This document shows positions 8,589 through 17,803 of a DNA stretch of 64,000 nucleotides, piece after piece. This DNA comes from DATCJU01 sp036562635 (GTDB lineage: Bacteria > Actinomycetota > Actinomycetes > Mycobacteriales > Pseudonocardiaceae), in contig DATCJU010000040.1 of the NCBI GenBank assembly GCA_036562635.1, forward strand, positions 28,833-92,832. Reading direction: 5' to 3'. Positions within the stretch are counted from its first letter, which is position 1, and each line of letters starts with the position of its first letter. The notes under the pieces are model-generated. The model saw only the letters and a program-made list of their open reading frames with translations, ran no database searches and had not been told where the DNA came from. The translations under genes were made by a program, and so were the position numbers.

Positions 8589-9177
8589 GCTTTGGTGCGG
8601 AGTCTACGACGGGCCACGTGTGCTCGGTCACCACCCCGACGCCCCATATTCGTGGTAAGGGTCACACCAACGCCGCAGCGCGGGGTACTCCGTTCGTACG
8701 GTATGAGACGCCCGTCACGTCGCGCCACACGACCGAGTGAAAACTTTCGACCGCCCTTCACCCGAGCGCAGGAAGAGAGCGTTTCCGCTGCTCAACGCGA
8801 CGTGATCGACACGACCGTCGACCCTCACCGACCCACTCGCACGGAGAATCACCGCGAAGTCACCCAGAGTAAGTTCCTCCGATCGGAGGATGACCGGCCA
8901 GTAACTTCCAGGCGAGGCACAGGCCTCCTCCTCGCCCGAAACGGCACGTCGCGGAGACAACAACTTTTCGTAACGATTGAGAAACCGGCGGCAACCTGCG
9001 GGAACTTCCGCGGGGTTTCCCCGGTGGAGCGGCCGCACCCCACGCACACAGGGGTGCGGTGCCCCGGAAGAGCACCGATCCGGCGACTGCTCCGCGTCCG
9101 GACGCTCCCGGAACCAGCTCACACCGACCGGACCCACGCAACCGACCCCATGATTCACCATTCCTACGCTCCGAGCC
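8589..9177. other. Divergent intergenic region between nuoA and the 9178 gene
   Basis: No convincing gene in about 590 bases; the short frames found here lack ribosome sites and family features. The stretch 8730-9010 is less G+C-rich than its surroundings. The element GTACTCCGTTC at 8685-8695 recurs at 30799-30809 upstream of the secreted SH3 protein. TACGCT at 9165-9170, seven bases before the GTG at 9178, could be the -10 of a leaderless promoter for the rightward gene. No nuo -35/-10 pair stands out. Confidence 0.5.
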
Positions 9178-10149
9178 GTGTCCGACCGGCATGAACCTTC
9201 CGCGACCTTCCCCTGGGCGGGGCACGACCCGAAACTGGAGTTCGCCGCGCTCATGATCGCCGAGGGCGACGTGGAGCCCGCCTGGGAGCTGCTGCAGACG
9301 ACACGGGACGACCCGCACCGACGGGAGTTGGCCGCCCGGGTCCTGGGCGAGAACGGAATCGGCCAGCTCGACCTGCTGCAACAGTTCGCCGAGAACCGCC
9401 CCGACGACCCGGAGGCATGGCTGCTGCTCGGCAACGCCCGGTGCGCGGCCGGCTGGCGGATCCGGGGTGGCAAGCGAGCTCACGAAACCCCCACGGAGCG
9501 GTTCCGAGGACTGTTCGAGCACACCGGTCGGGCCCGCAGCGTCCTGTACCACGCGGCGGAACTACTGCCCGCGGACCCGGTGCCGTGGAGCACCCTCATG
9601 CGGTGCGCCATGGGCAGGCAGGCGTACCAGGACGAGATCGGCGACCTGTTCGAGCAGGTCATCAGGCGGGTGCCCGACCTGTACGGCGCGCACGTCACCC
9701 GGCTGCAGTCGCTGACCCGCAAGTGGTACGGCAGCCAGCCGGAGGTCGAGGAGTTCGCCAGGAAGGCCTCGGCCGGCCTGCCAGCGGGACACCCGCTGCA
9801 CGCGCTGTCGGCGTACGCGCAGATCGAGGCGATCGTCGACTTCGTCGCCGGCCGGTTCGCCCGCGCCCGGGCGTTGGTGGCCTTCCTCTTCCGCCGACCC
9901 CCGTTCGGGGCCGGGCCGGACGCGGCGTCCGACCTACTGCTGCAGCAGTCCTCCGAGTTCGCCTCCCACCCCCGACTGATGGAGGCGCACCAGGCGTTCG
10001 CCGCCGTCTACCACCTGCTCGGCAGGACCGAACGGCTCCGGCGCCACCTGGAGCACGCCGGTGCCCGCCCTGCGATGCTGCCCTGGGCCTACTTCGGCGA
10101 TCCGTACGAGAGGTTCGCCGAGGCCCGCAGGGCCGCCGGTCTGGGCTGA
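9178..10149 (+). CDS. Uncharacterised helical-repeat protein (DUF4034-like)
   Basis: 323 residues, no signal peptide or membrane segment. It looks all-alpha with TPR-like spacing: AALMIAEGDVEPAWELLQ, DPEAWLLLGNARCAAGWRIR, and YHAAELLPADPVPWSTLMR. The layout recalls the DUF4034 family of actinobacteria, which I recognise only loosely; no function is known to me. The start is the GTG at 9178-9180 with no Shine-Dalgarno but a TACGCT -10-like hexamer seven bases upstream, so the transcript may be leaderless. It faces the toxin locus tail to tail across a hairpin at 10239-10259. Confidence 0.8.
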   Translation: MSDRHEPSATFPWAGHDPKLEFAALMIAEGDVEPAWELLQTTRDDPHRRELAARVLGENGIGQLDLLQQFAENRPDDPEAWLLLGNARCAAGWRIRGGKRAHETPTERFRGLFEHTGRARSVLYHAAELLPADPVPWSTLMRCAMGRQAYQDEIGDLFEQVIRRVPDLYGAHVTRLQSLTRKWYGSQPEVEEFARKASAGLPAGHPLHALSAYAQIEAIVDFVAGRFARARALVAFLFRRPPFGAGPDAASDLLLQQSSEFASHPRLMEAHQAFAAVYHLLGRTERLRRHLEHAGARPAMLPWAYFGDPYERFAEARRAAGLG

Positions 10150-10238
10150 GCCTGCCCGACGCCGGCTCCGGCACATCAATATATGGACGGTGGGCCAGGG
10201 ACCGCCCTGCCTTTGAGCACCCCGGCCGTTCGCTCCGA

Positions 10239-10259
10239 CGGCCCGGTCGCCCCGGGCCG
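10239..10259. terminator. GC-rich hairpin between convergent genes
   Basis: CGGCCCGG and CCGGGCCG form a perfect 8-bp stem around a 5-base loop, in the 111-base gap between the stops of the 9178 gene (plus) and the 10261 gene (minus). There is no U tract, as is usual for actinobacterial terminators. Confidence 0.55.
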
Positions 10260-10260
10260 G

Positions 10261-10737
10261 TCAGGGAAGCGAGCCGTCGTCGCGGCGCGGACGGTCGGGG
10301 GTCAGCCGGAACGCCTCGTAGGTGTACTCCTCCTCGAAGAAGACCACGGCGACGTCCCGGCCGTGGGAGACGAAGGAGAGCTCGGAACCGCGCACGGTGA
10401 CCAGGTTCGCCAGCCAGTCGTCGTCCCGCGGCTCGCAGTCCAGCCAGGGAAAGGCGGAGATCCCGCTGGAGACACAGCACCGGCCGGAGATCCCGGACTC
10501 GGCCAGGAACGCGGACATCCAGGACAACAGTTCCGCCTGACCGGCCCGCTCGTCGAGCGTGGCGTCGGGCTGCGACGTCACCCGGCGGACCTTGCGCATC
10601 TCCGCCTCGATCCAGGCGGGGAGGTCCGCCTGGTCGACGAACCCGTGACACCGCAGTGACGTCAGCTGCGCCACGAGCCGCTCGGCGTCCCTGCGCGCCA
10701 TCAGCCACAGGCGTCGCTCTCGCACATCAGCACCCAT
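10261..10737 (-). CDS. Putative immunity protein for the RHS toxin
   Basis: 158 residues, soluble, acidic toward the C-terminus (EEEYTYEAFRL, PRRDDGSLP), with no domain I recognise. Its ATG (10735-10737) shares a base with the stop of the RHS toxin gene (TGATG), so the two are co-transcribed and translationally coupled. Position directly after an RHS toxin tip is the usual place for the cognate immunity gene; that role is inferred from context alone. Unlike the toxin tip, its base composition is ordinary for the window. Confidence 0.65.
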   Translation of the reverse strand: MGADVRERRLWLMARRDAERLVAQLTSLRCHGFVDQADLPAWIEAEMRKVRRVTSQPDATLDERAGQAELLSWMSAFLAESGISGRCCVSSGISAFPWLDCEPRDDDWLANLVTVRGSELSFVSHGRDVAVVFFEEEYTYEAFRLTPDRPRRDDGSLP

Positions 10738-13700
10738 CAGTCATCTCCAGGCCAACTCGGGCTGTGCGCCCCATAGTAGTAATGATGCTTATCGCCCACA
10801 GCCTGGAAACGATCATGAGGGTCTATGTCTTCAATTTTGTCAACTTTTGTCTTGGGCTGATAAGCATGGAAATGCGGGTGCGGCGCCCGGGGATCATTGG
10901 TGTGCTCAGCAATGATCTTGAAGGAATTATTTACGCGATAAACATAGTACCTTCCGTGCCTACCAGGATTGGCATCGAAGTAGTACTTTTCTTGACCCAT
11001 CTTTTTCACGTCACCGCCGATAACCCACTGTTTCAGCGGTGACGCACTACGCGGGATTCCAGCACGGTCCTTGGCGGCGTTAAACGCCTCTCGACGGTTC
11101 TGGTACCAACGGTTGTCCCCCTTCGGGAGCTTGTCGGAGTTCGAATTACACGAATCGCAAGACGTCAATCCAAGGGGATCGAACCCCACCGTTGGATTTG
11201 CGACATACATCCTGGGGTTCGGCCCGGGGGTCAACCCCAACGGATCGTTCGACGTGTAACACCCAACAACAGGGTCGTAGTAACGGAAGAAGTTGTAGTG
11301 GAGACCTGTCTCCGGATCGAAATACTGGCCAGGGAAACGTAACGGACACCAAGCCCGGCCGAGCGGAGTTGGTTGTGAAGCACCCCACAACGTGCTCCGC
11401 GCGTGCCAGGCGATGTTCCCATCCGGCTCCACCAGCTCGCTCGGCGTGCCCACCAGGTCGGTGACGATGGCGTAGAACCGCCGATCCACCCACTCCTGTG
11501 GGGCGTGCCGCAGCGGCGCCCCCTCCACCTGGGTGACCGGCCGGAAAGAACCCGGCTCCCAGTCCCATGCGGTCACCCACGGCCCCACCGAACCCTGCGG
11601 GCCCAGCACGGTGTGGGCCTGCTCGGCGAGCACGACGCCGTCCCAGGTGAAGTCGACCTGCTCCACCACGGTGGCACCGTCGGCCGCCAGACGCTGCTTG
11701 GCGATACGACGGCCCAGCGGGTCGTACCGGTACCGCCACCGTGTCCCGTCCGGGGTCACCACCCCGACCAGCCGGTCCTCGGCGTCCCAGGTGTAGTGCC
11801 AGGTACGAGGCTTGGCGGACAGCCGTTTCTGCTGACGCAGCACCACCCGTCCCTGGGCGTCGTGCTGGTAGCGGATGTTGCCCGCCCGGCGGATCAGTGT
11901 CCCCGCGTACTCACGTTCACCCCGCGCGTCGACATCCGGGAGATCAGCTCCCGGCGGTGCCGGCCAGCCGGCGTGGACGATGTTGCCGGTCGGATCGTAG
12001 GCGTACCGCTCGGTCCAACCCGTCCCGTGCACCGCGGTCACCCGGCCCACCACGTCCAGGTCGAACCGGCGGTGCCCGGCGAGCAGGTCGACGACGTCGG
12101 TGACGTACCCGTCGGCCCGGTAGACGTAGGACCGACGCTGGAGCACCCGGGCCTGTCGGACCTGTCCTGAACGTCCTGACGTCGCTCCGACAGCAGGAAG
12201 CCCGACAGCAGTAAGTGTCTGGGTGCGCAGCCGGTGGTTCACGTCCCAGGTCTGCAGCAGTACGGCACCGGGACCGAGGTGGCGTTCGGTCTCCCGACCC
12301 ACGGCGTCGTAACCGAACCTGACGGTCTGCCCGCTGGAGGTCAGCGTCACCGGGCGGCCGGCGGCGTCGTACTCCCAGACGCTCTCCGCTCCCGACGGGG
12401 TGTACCGCCGGATCCGCCGTCCCAGGGTGTCGTAGACCGACCGCACCGTACGGCCGTTGCACGTCTCGGCCAGCACCCGTCCCAGAGCGTCCCGCTCGAT
12501 CACCAACTCGGCGTCCGGGCCCACCGCATGGACCAACCGGCCTGCAGGATCGAGGGAGAAACGGGTCACGGCACCGCCGACGTGCCGTTCGACGATATTG
12601 CCCAGCGGATCCCGGACGAAACGTACCGTCTCTCCCGCGCCGTTCGTCCGTTCAACCAGCCGGCCGGCAGCATCATAGGTGTAGGTGAGCACCCGCCCGT
12701 TGAAGTCGGTCTCCCGCACCAGGTTGCCGGCCGGGTCGTACTCGTAACGCCAGACCAGCCCCTGTGGATTGGTCACCGCAATAAGCCGCAACTCGGTGTC
12801 ATAAGCGAGTTCCACCCGAGCGCCGTCCGGACCAACCTGCGCAACAGGCAAGTCGAATATGGTGTACTCCGTACGGGTAACCTGCCCTCTTTCGTCTACG
12901 AACTCGACCAGATTACCCTCACCGTCGTAACGCCACCGCGTGGTAGCCCCGTCAGGCTTTGTCTGCTGGGTGGGCCGTCCCTCGACAGTCCAGGCCAGTT
13001 GGGTGACACCGCCGAGCGGATCGACAATCTCAACAACCCGCCCCAGAGCATCCTGTGTATACCGGGTGGTCGCGCCGAGTGGGTCGGTCACCGCCACCGG
13101 GAGGCCGGCAGAATTAGTCTCGACCCAGCTGGTGTTCCCCAGCGCATCCGTCACCGAACGCAGACCGCCGCGCTCGTCGTAGGTGTACCGGGTGGTGGCG
13201 CCCAGTGGGTCGGTCACCGCGGTGAGGTTGCCGCGCTCGTCGTACTCCTGTCGCCACACCGCCCCGTCCGGACCGACCACCGTGACCGGGAGCCGCAGCG
13301 CGTTGTACTCGACCAGCACCTGCGAGTTGTCCGGCCGGGTGATCGCGACGAGATTGCCCACCTCGTCGTAACGGTAGCGGATGGTGTGTCCCAACGGGTC
13401 GGTGTAGGACAGCAGCCGGTCGTGGGGGTCCCACTCGGAGACCGTGGCGTTGCCGAGCGGGTCGACCTCGCGCACGACCTGCTTCCGCTCGTTGTACTCG
13501 AACCGGGTGACGTGACCCAGCGAGTTGGTGACCAGGGTGACGCGGTTCGCGGGGTCGTAGTCGAACGTGCTGCTCAGGAAACCACCGGTGCCTTCGGTAC
13601 GGACGCAGCGGCCCTGGGCGTCGTAGACGTACCGGTACTCGAAACCGTTGCGGTCCTGCCAGCCGGTGATCCGTCCGGCGGGGTCGTAGGTGAACCGCAG

Positions 13701-15458
13701 CGGCTGCCCCGAGGAGTTGATCACCTCGGTGAGGCGGCCCTCCTCGTCGTAGCCGTAGCGCACCAGCACCAGGTCGTCACCACCGTTCGCCCCGACCAGG
13801 CGTAACGCCGTGACCAGCCCGTCGGTGGTGTCCACGCCGATCCGGTAACCGCCCGAGTGGCGGAGGCCGAGGGGTGTGCCGTCCGCGGCACGGTCCAGAT
13901 CGATGCGGTTGCCGTTGCGGTCGGTGATCGCCAGCAGGGGCAGCTCGTTCCCGCCCGACGACGCGAAGTGCCAGGTGTGCCCACGCTCGGGGTCGGTGAC
14001 GGTGAATCCGGTGTCCGTCCTGGTCAACGGCCAGCGCGCACCGGCCTCCGGCAGCACGGACGCACCCGGCGCGGGCGTCGGGTAGACCAGTACGACGCCC
14101 TCGTCGGCGACGAACACCACGCCCGCGTCGTCGATCTCCAACCGCTGGTCCAGGGTGGACGACCAGGTGTGTCCGAACGACCTTCCGGACCGGTAGGACG
14201 AGACGTGCGTGCGGGCGAGCACCAGGGGCAGCACCCCCGGCAGTTCGACGTCCGTCTGGCGTAGCACCATCTCGCCGGACACCACGTCGATCGGGTCGCC
14301 CTTGCACCGGCGGCCGTCGACCGGCTTGGAGGTGTTGTGCGGGTCGTCCGGCCGGCTGGACGACCGTGAGGGGCCGTCCGGGCGTGTACTGCTGGGTGAG
14401 GTCGACGTGCTCGACGAGGTGGGTGACGAGGACGAACCCGACCCGTCCGATCCTCGCGGGCCGTTCCGCGAGGTCGTCGAGGTGCTCGGCGGAGTCGAGG
14501 TCGTCGTCGTGCTCGAGGGTGACGTGGACGTGCCGTCCGACGGCGAGGTCGGGTTGGTGTCCGGTGGCCGGGTGGGTGTGGTCGAGGTCGGGTTCGTGGT
14601 GCTGGACGGTGAGGTCGAGGTCCCGTTGGGTGTCGAGGTCGGGCTGGTCGGCGTCGAGACGGTGTCCGGGCTCGACGGCGTACCGCGGGAGCCGCGCCCG
14701 GGCAGCGCCTTCTTGAGCGCGGCCCAGATCTCGTCCAGCCGCTTCAGAATGGGGCTCAGCTTCTCCAGGGAACGGACCAGCTTGGTGATGAGCTCGGTGA
14801 TCCGGTTGACCCACTTGGAGATCAGGGACGCCGCCGAAGCGACCACGTGGGGAGTGGCGGCACCGAAGGTGCCGCCGATCTCTGCGAGCCACTGCGGGAT
14901 ACGGGCGATGAGTGTGGCGACACAGTCGGCCACCAGGTCGCGCACGACCTCCCGTACCGTGCCGACCAGCATGCCGACCATCTCGACGGTGGTACCGATG
15001 GTCTCGGCGCTGGTCGCGGCGGCCTTGATCTTGTCGGCCTGCTGGGCGGCGGCGGCGCGGTAGGCGTCGGCGGCCGCGCCGGTCCACCCGGCCGTGCCGC
15101 TGTTGACCTCCGCGACGAAACTCTCCGCCACCTCACCGGTGGCCTTGGCGACGTTCTTCCAGGTCTGCGCGTAGGCGGCGATCTGGTCGGCGTCACCGGC
15201 CAGCCAGTCGAGCGCGTCCGACAGCGGTTTGACGTGCTCCATCAGCCACGCCACTCCGTAGGAGAGCAGCGTGCCCACCGGGTCCAGGGCGAGCGACAGG
15301 ACCTCCAGTCCGCCGCCTGCGACACCCAGTCCGGCCTCCAGCCAGGACCCGTTCTTGACGCCGTTGTAGATGTCCACCGCGGACTCGGCGATACCGATGC
15401 CGCTGTAGGCGGTGGTCGAGTCCTTCCGCTCGGCGATCAGCGGGTTCTCGCCGGTCAT
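10737..15458 (-). CDS. RHS-repeat polymorphic toxin with type VII-style N-terminus
   Basis: 1573 residues. Residues 1-250 are helical with WXG100-like WTGAAADAYRAA and probable amphipathic helices. A Ser/Thr/Pro linker follows (about 255-370), then a DUF6531-like start (CKGDPIDVVSGEMVL). Some 1000 residues of RHS/YD repeats come next (GNLVAITRPD, GRLVERTNGAGE style), closing with the RHS core RYYDPVVGCYTSNDPLGL. The last 130 or so residues are a variable tip containing EHTNDPRAPHPHFHAYQPK, which suggests a histidine-rich HNH/EndoVII-type nuclease, though I cannot confirm the family. The tip DNA is clearly AT-richer. The start ATG overlaps the EspC-like stop. Confidence 0.9.
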   Translation of the reverse strand: MTGENPLIAERKDSTTAYSGIGIAESAVDIYNGVKNGSWLEAGLGVAGGGLEVLSLALDPVGTLLSYGVAWLMEHVKPLSDALDWLAGDADQIAAYAQTWKNVAKATGEVAESFVAEVNSGTAGWTGAAADAYRAAAAQQADKIKAAATSAETIGTTVEMVGMLVGTVREVVRDLVADCVATLIARIPQWLAEIGGTFGAATPHVVASAASLISKWVNRITELITKLVRSLEKLSPILKRLDEIWAALKKALPGRGSRGTPSSPDTVSTPTSPTSTPNGTSTSPSSTTNPTSTTPTRPPDTNPTSPSDGTSTSPSSTTTTSTPPSTSTTSRNGPRGSDGSGSSSSPTSSSTSTSPSSTRPDGPSRSSSRPDDPHNTSKPVDGRRCKGDPIDVVSGEMVLRQTDVELPGVLPLVLARTHVSSYRSGRSFGHTWSSTLDQRLEIDDAGVVFVADEGVVLVYPTPAPGASVLPEAGARWPLTRTDTGFTVTDPERGHTWHFASSGGNELPLLAITDRNGNRIDLDRAADGTPLGLRHSGGYRIGVDTTDGLVTALRLVGANGGDDLVLVRYGYDEEGRLTEVINSSGQPLRFTYDPAGRITGWQDRNGFEYRYVYDAQGRCVRTEGTGGFLSSTFDYDPANRVTLVTNSLGHVTRFEYNERKQVVREVDPLGNATVSEWDPHDRLLSYTDPLGHTIRYRYDEVGNLVAITRPDNSQVLVEYNALRLPVTVVGPDGAVWRQEYDERGNLTAVTDPLGATTRYTYDERGGLRSVTDALGNTSWVETNSAGLPVAVTDPLGATTRYTQDALGRVVEIVDPLGGVTQLAWTVEGRPTQQTKPDGATTRWRYDGEGNLVEFVDERGQVTRTEYTIFDLPVAQVGPDGARVELAYDTELRLIAVTNPQGLVWRYEYDPAGNLVRETDFNGRVLTYTYDAAGRLVERTNGAGETVRFVRDPLGNIVERHVGGAVTRFSLDPAGRLVHAVGPDAELVIERDALGRVLAETCNGRTVRSVYDTLGRRIRRYTPSGAESVWEYDAAGRPVTLTSSGQTVRFGYDAVGRETERHLGPGAVLLQTWDVNHRLRTQTLTAVGLPAVGATSGRSGQVRQARVLQRRSYVYRADGYVTDVVDLLAGHRRFDLDVVGRVTAVHGTGWTERYAYDPTGNIVHAGWPAPPGADLPDVDARGEREYAGTLIRRAGNIRYQHDAQGRVVLRQQKRLSAKPRTWHYTWDAEDRLVGVVTPDGTRWRYRYDPLGRRIAKQRLAADGATVVEQVDFTWDGVVLAEQAHTVLGPQGSVGPWVTAWDWEPGSFRPVTQVEGAPLRHAPQEWVDRRFYAIVTDLVGTPSELVEPDGNIAWHARSTLWGASQPTPLGRAWCPLRFPGQYFDPETGLHYNFFRYYDPVVGCYTSNDPLGLTPGPNPRMYVANPTVGFDPLGLTSCDSCNSNSDKLPKGDNRWYQNRREAFNAAKDRAGIPRSASPLKQWVIGGDVKKMGQEKYYFDANPGRHGRYYVYRVNNSFKIIAEHTNDPRAPHPHFHAYQPKTKVDKIEDIDPHDRFQAVGDKHHYYYGAHSPSWPGDD

Positions 15459-15766
15459 CGGCCACCCCCACCGGCGAACGGCCGAGTGTTGGCGTCCTCG
15501 ACCTGCTCATAGCCGGTGGCGGTGTCCCGCACGCGGGTCGCGGTCTCGCCCATCGTCTCGGCCGTCCGGCCCAGGGCCTCCACGCCGGGCTCGCTGACCG
15601 CGTTCACCACCGGGACGAAGAAGGCACAGATCTTCCCGTACGCCTCGGTCCCCAGAGTCACCGTCCTGGCCGCGTCGACCGCGGTGTTCAGCTGGTCCCG
15701 CAGGGCGTCCAGTCGAGCGGCATGGGCGCGTAGCTCGTCGACGAGAACCTCGTAGCCGTCCGCCAT
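15455..15766 (-). CDS. EspC-like type VII secretion-associated protein
   Basis: 103 residues, helical, no signal peptide: MADGYEVLVDELRAHAARLD, then AVDAARTV and a tail ending NTRPFAGGGGR. The opening resembles the EspC/ESX-1-associated family, small WXG100-related proteins encoded just before large substrates. It probably chaperones or co-secretes with the RHS toxin; that role is inferred. GGAGGGGGCGGGAC precedes the ATG at 15764-15766. The stop overlaps the toxin start by ATGA. Confidence 0.75.
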   Translation of the reverse strand: MADGYEVLVDELRAHAARLDALRDQLNTAVDAARTVTLGTEAYGKICAFFVPVVNAVSEPGVEALGRTAETMGETATRVRDTATGYEQVEDANTRPFAGGGGR

Positions 15767-15787
15767 GTCCCGCCCCCTCCTGCCGGG

Positions 15788-16321
15788 TCATCGCAGGTAC
15801 GAGTAGTCGTCAGGGTCGTCGTCCTCGGGAGGGCGACGCGACGGCGCGGGGCGCCGCGGCCGGTTCCCCTCCTCCTCGTCCTCCTCGCCGAAACGGATCT
15901 CGGTCACCGGGGAGCGGGGTCGGTCGTCCGGTTCGGGCTCCGGCTCGGGGAACCGCTCCCGGTAGGTGGTGACCATCGCGTCCACCGTCTCCGGGTCGTC
16001 TCCCACGGTGGCGGTCGCCACCTCGGCGATCCGGTCGCTGATCCGGGCCTGCGCCCGCCGCATGGTGGACAGCACCAGCGCGGAGATCTGGGCGCCCGAC
16101 ATGGTCCGGACCGCGTCGGAGATCACCAGGTCGGTGACCACGCCGGAGGAGTCCACGGTGACGCGGACGGCGCCGTCCCGTGAGGTCTCGGTCACCGACA
16201 CCGCGGCGACCTGTCGCTGCATCTCCTGGTAGCGGCGGGCCTTCTCCTCCACGGCGGCCGCCCACCGACGCAGTTCCTCCTCGGTGCGCGGCCCGTCCAG
16301 CCCGAACAACGGCTCACTCAC
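15788..16321 (-). CDS. YbaB/EbfC-family protein, toxin-locus accessory
   Basis: 177 residues. A coiled-coil-like N-terminus (EELRRWAAAVEEKARRYQEM) leads into a YbaB-like beta section (DGAVRVTVDSSGVVTDLVI) and a helix (ISALVLSTMRRAQARISDRI). The last 60 residues are acidic and proline-rich. YbaB/EbfC proteins bind DNA, but this divergent group recurs next to WXG100/EspC genes in actinobacteria, so it may act in type VII substrate handling. The GTG at 16319-16321 follows GGGGAGG; an upstream in-frame start would add nine residues. First gene of the toxin operon. Confidence 0.75.
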   Translation of the reverse strand: MSEPLFGLDGPRTEEELRRWAAAVEEKARRYQEMQRQVAAVSVTETSRDGAVRVTVDSSGVVTDLVISDAVRTMSGAQISALVLSTMRRAQARISDRIAEVATATVGDDPETVDAMVTTYRERFPEPEPEPDDRPRSPVTEIRFGEEDEEEGNRPRRPAPSRRPPEDDDPDDYSYLR

Positions 16322-16414
16322 GCTCGCCTCCCCAGGTTCGGCGGCCATCCCGAAGCTAGCGACCGGAGCAGGAGTGTGTGTCCGCTTCCGGGGGAGACGA
16401 CGTGAAGATCCCTC

Positions 16415-16441
16415 GGACGGCCGCAGGAGGGGCGGCCGTCC
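16415..16441 (-). terminator. Hairpin downstream of menJ
   Basis: GGACGGCCGC and GCGGCCGTCC form a perfect 10-bp stem with a 7-base loop, 62 bases past the menJ stop in the direction of transcription. It separates the men genes from the toxin operon. No U tract follows. Confidence 0.6.
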
Positions 16442-16502
16442 GTGGCGGTCGGGCGGTGTGCACGGGGCGGTGCCGGACGGGTCCGGCGTCGCCCCGGGTG
16501 GG

Positions 16503-17792
16503 TCAGGCGCTGGGGGCGATCCGGGTGGCCGCGGTGATCACCCGGTCGTAGAGGTCGCCCTCCTTCTGGTCGTACAGGCCGGCCAGCAGCTTGAGCACCA
16601 GCTTCATCAGCCACGGCACCGGCAGCCCGTACCTGGTGGCGGTGCGCATCACCACGGGGTTGCCGATCAGCCGGCTGAAGATGTTGCCCAGCCGGTAGTA
16701 GCCGCCGAGCCGCTGCTTCAGCGCCAGCGGGTACCCGGCCAGTGCCCGCTCCCGCGAGGACCCCTCGGGCCGGGACAGCGCCTGCACCACGCACTCGGCG
16801 GCCAGTCGGGCGGACTCCATGGCGTAGGCGATGCCCTCCCCGTTGAACGGGTTCACCATGCCGCCGGCGTCACCGACCAGCAGCAGCCCGTCCCGGTAGT
16901 GCGGCACCCGGTTGAAGCCCATGGGCAGCGCCGCCCCGCCGATCTTCCCCAGCGCGTTGTGCTCCCGGAAGCCCCACTCCTCGGGGGTGCCGTCCAGCCA
17001 GGAGCGCATCAGGGCCCGGTAGTCGGTCCGCCCGTAGGCGGAGGAGGTGGACAGGATGCCCAGGCCGACGTTCACCGTGCCGTCGCCCATGCCGAAGATC
17101 CAGCCGTAGCCGGGCAGCAGCTGCGGGTTCGCCGGGTCGGACCGGTCCCACAGCTCCAGGTGCGACTCCAGGTAGTCGTCGTGGGTGCGCGGGCTGGTGT
17201 AGTAGCGGCGTACCGCCACCCCCATCGGCCGGTCGTCGCGCTTGCGGATGCCCACGGAGAGCGCGAGCCGGGCGGACACACCGTCGCAGGCCAGCACCAG
17301 CGGCGCCCGGTAGCTGACCGGGGTCCGCTCCGGGCCGATCTTGGCCCGCACCCCGACGACCCGGCCGGTGCGGTCGTCGGTGATCGCCTCGGTGACGGTG
17401 GTGGCCTCCATCAGCCGGGCACCGGCCCGCTGGGCGTTGCGGGCGAGCAGTTCGTCGAAGTCCTTCCGGGGGCGCACCACACCGTAGGGCGGGAAGCTGG
17501 CCAGGTCCGGCCAGTCCAGTTCCAGGGTCACGCCGCCGCCGATCACCCGCAGGCCGCGGTTGTGCAGCCAACCGGCCTCCTGGCGGGTGTCGATACCCAG
17601 GTCGATGAGCTGCTTGACCCCACGCGGGGTGAGCCCGTCACCGCACACCTTCTCCCGGGGGAAGGTGCTCTTCTCCAACAGCAGGACGTCCAGACCGGCT
17701 CGCGCCAGGTAGGTCGCCGCGGTGGAACCGGCCGGACCGGCACCCACCACGATGACGTCGGCGTCCTCGCCCGCTCGCCTGCGCGTAGCCAC
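16503..17792 (-). CDS. menJ: Geranylgeranyl reductase-family FAD oxidoreductase, probable menaquinone reductase MenJ
   Basis: 429 residues with an N-terminal FAD-binding fold (GAGPAGS, then EKVCGDGLTPRG) and GDAGGMVNPFNGEGIAYAM late, as in the geranylgeranyl reductase family. In M. tuberculosis the equivalent gene near menG encodes MenJ, which saturates one isoprene unit of menaquinone; I infer the same here from family and position. The GTG at 17790-17792 has AAGGAGG six bases upstream. A Rex-type operator abuts that Shine-Dalgarno (17804-17821), so expression probably responds to NADH. A GTG 27 bases further up is less likely. Confidence 0.82.
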   Translation of the reverse strand: MATRRRAGEDADVIVVGAGPAGSTAATYLARAGLDVLLLEKSTFPREKVCGDGLTPRGVKQLIDLGIDTRQEAGWLHNRGLRVIGGGVTLELDWPDLASFPPYGVVRPRKDFDELLARNAQRAGARLMEATTVTEAITDDRTGRVVGVRAKIGPERTPVSYRAPLVLACDGVSARLALSVGIRKRDDRPMGVAVRRYYTSPRTHDDYLESHLELWDRSDPANPQLLPGYGWIFGMGDGTVNVGLGILSTSSAYGRTDYRALMRSWLDGTPEEWGFREHNALGKIGGAALPMGFNRVPHYRDGLLLVGDAGGMVNPFNGEGIAYAMESARLAAECVVQALSRPEGSSRERALAGYPLALKQRLGGYYRLGNIFSRLIGNPVVMRTATRYGLPVPWLMKLVLKLLAGLYDQKEGDLYDRVITAATRIAPSA

Positions 17793-17803
17793 GCCCGCCC
17801 TCC

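Noticed and set aside
8552..8761. 69-codon minus-strand frame upstream of nuoA
   Set aside because: No ribosome site, covers the Rex operator, no similarity to a known small protein.
14209..15063. Val/Gly/Glu-rich plus-strand frame opposite the RHS gene
   Set aside because: Reverse translation of the Ser/Thr/Pro linker of the toxin.
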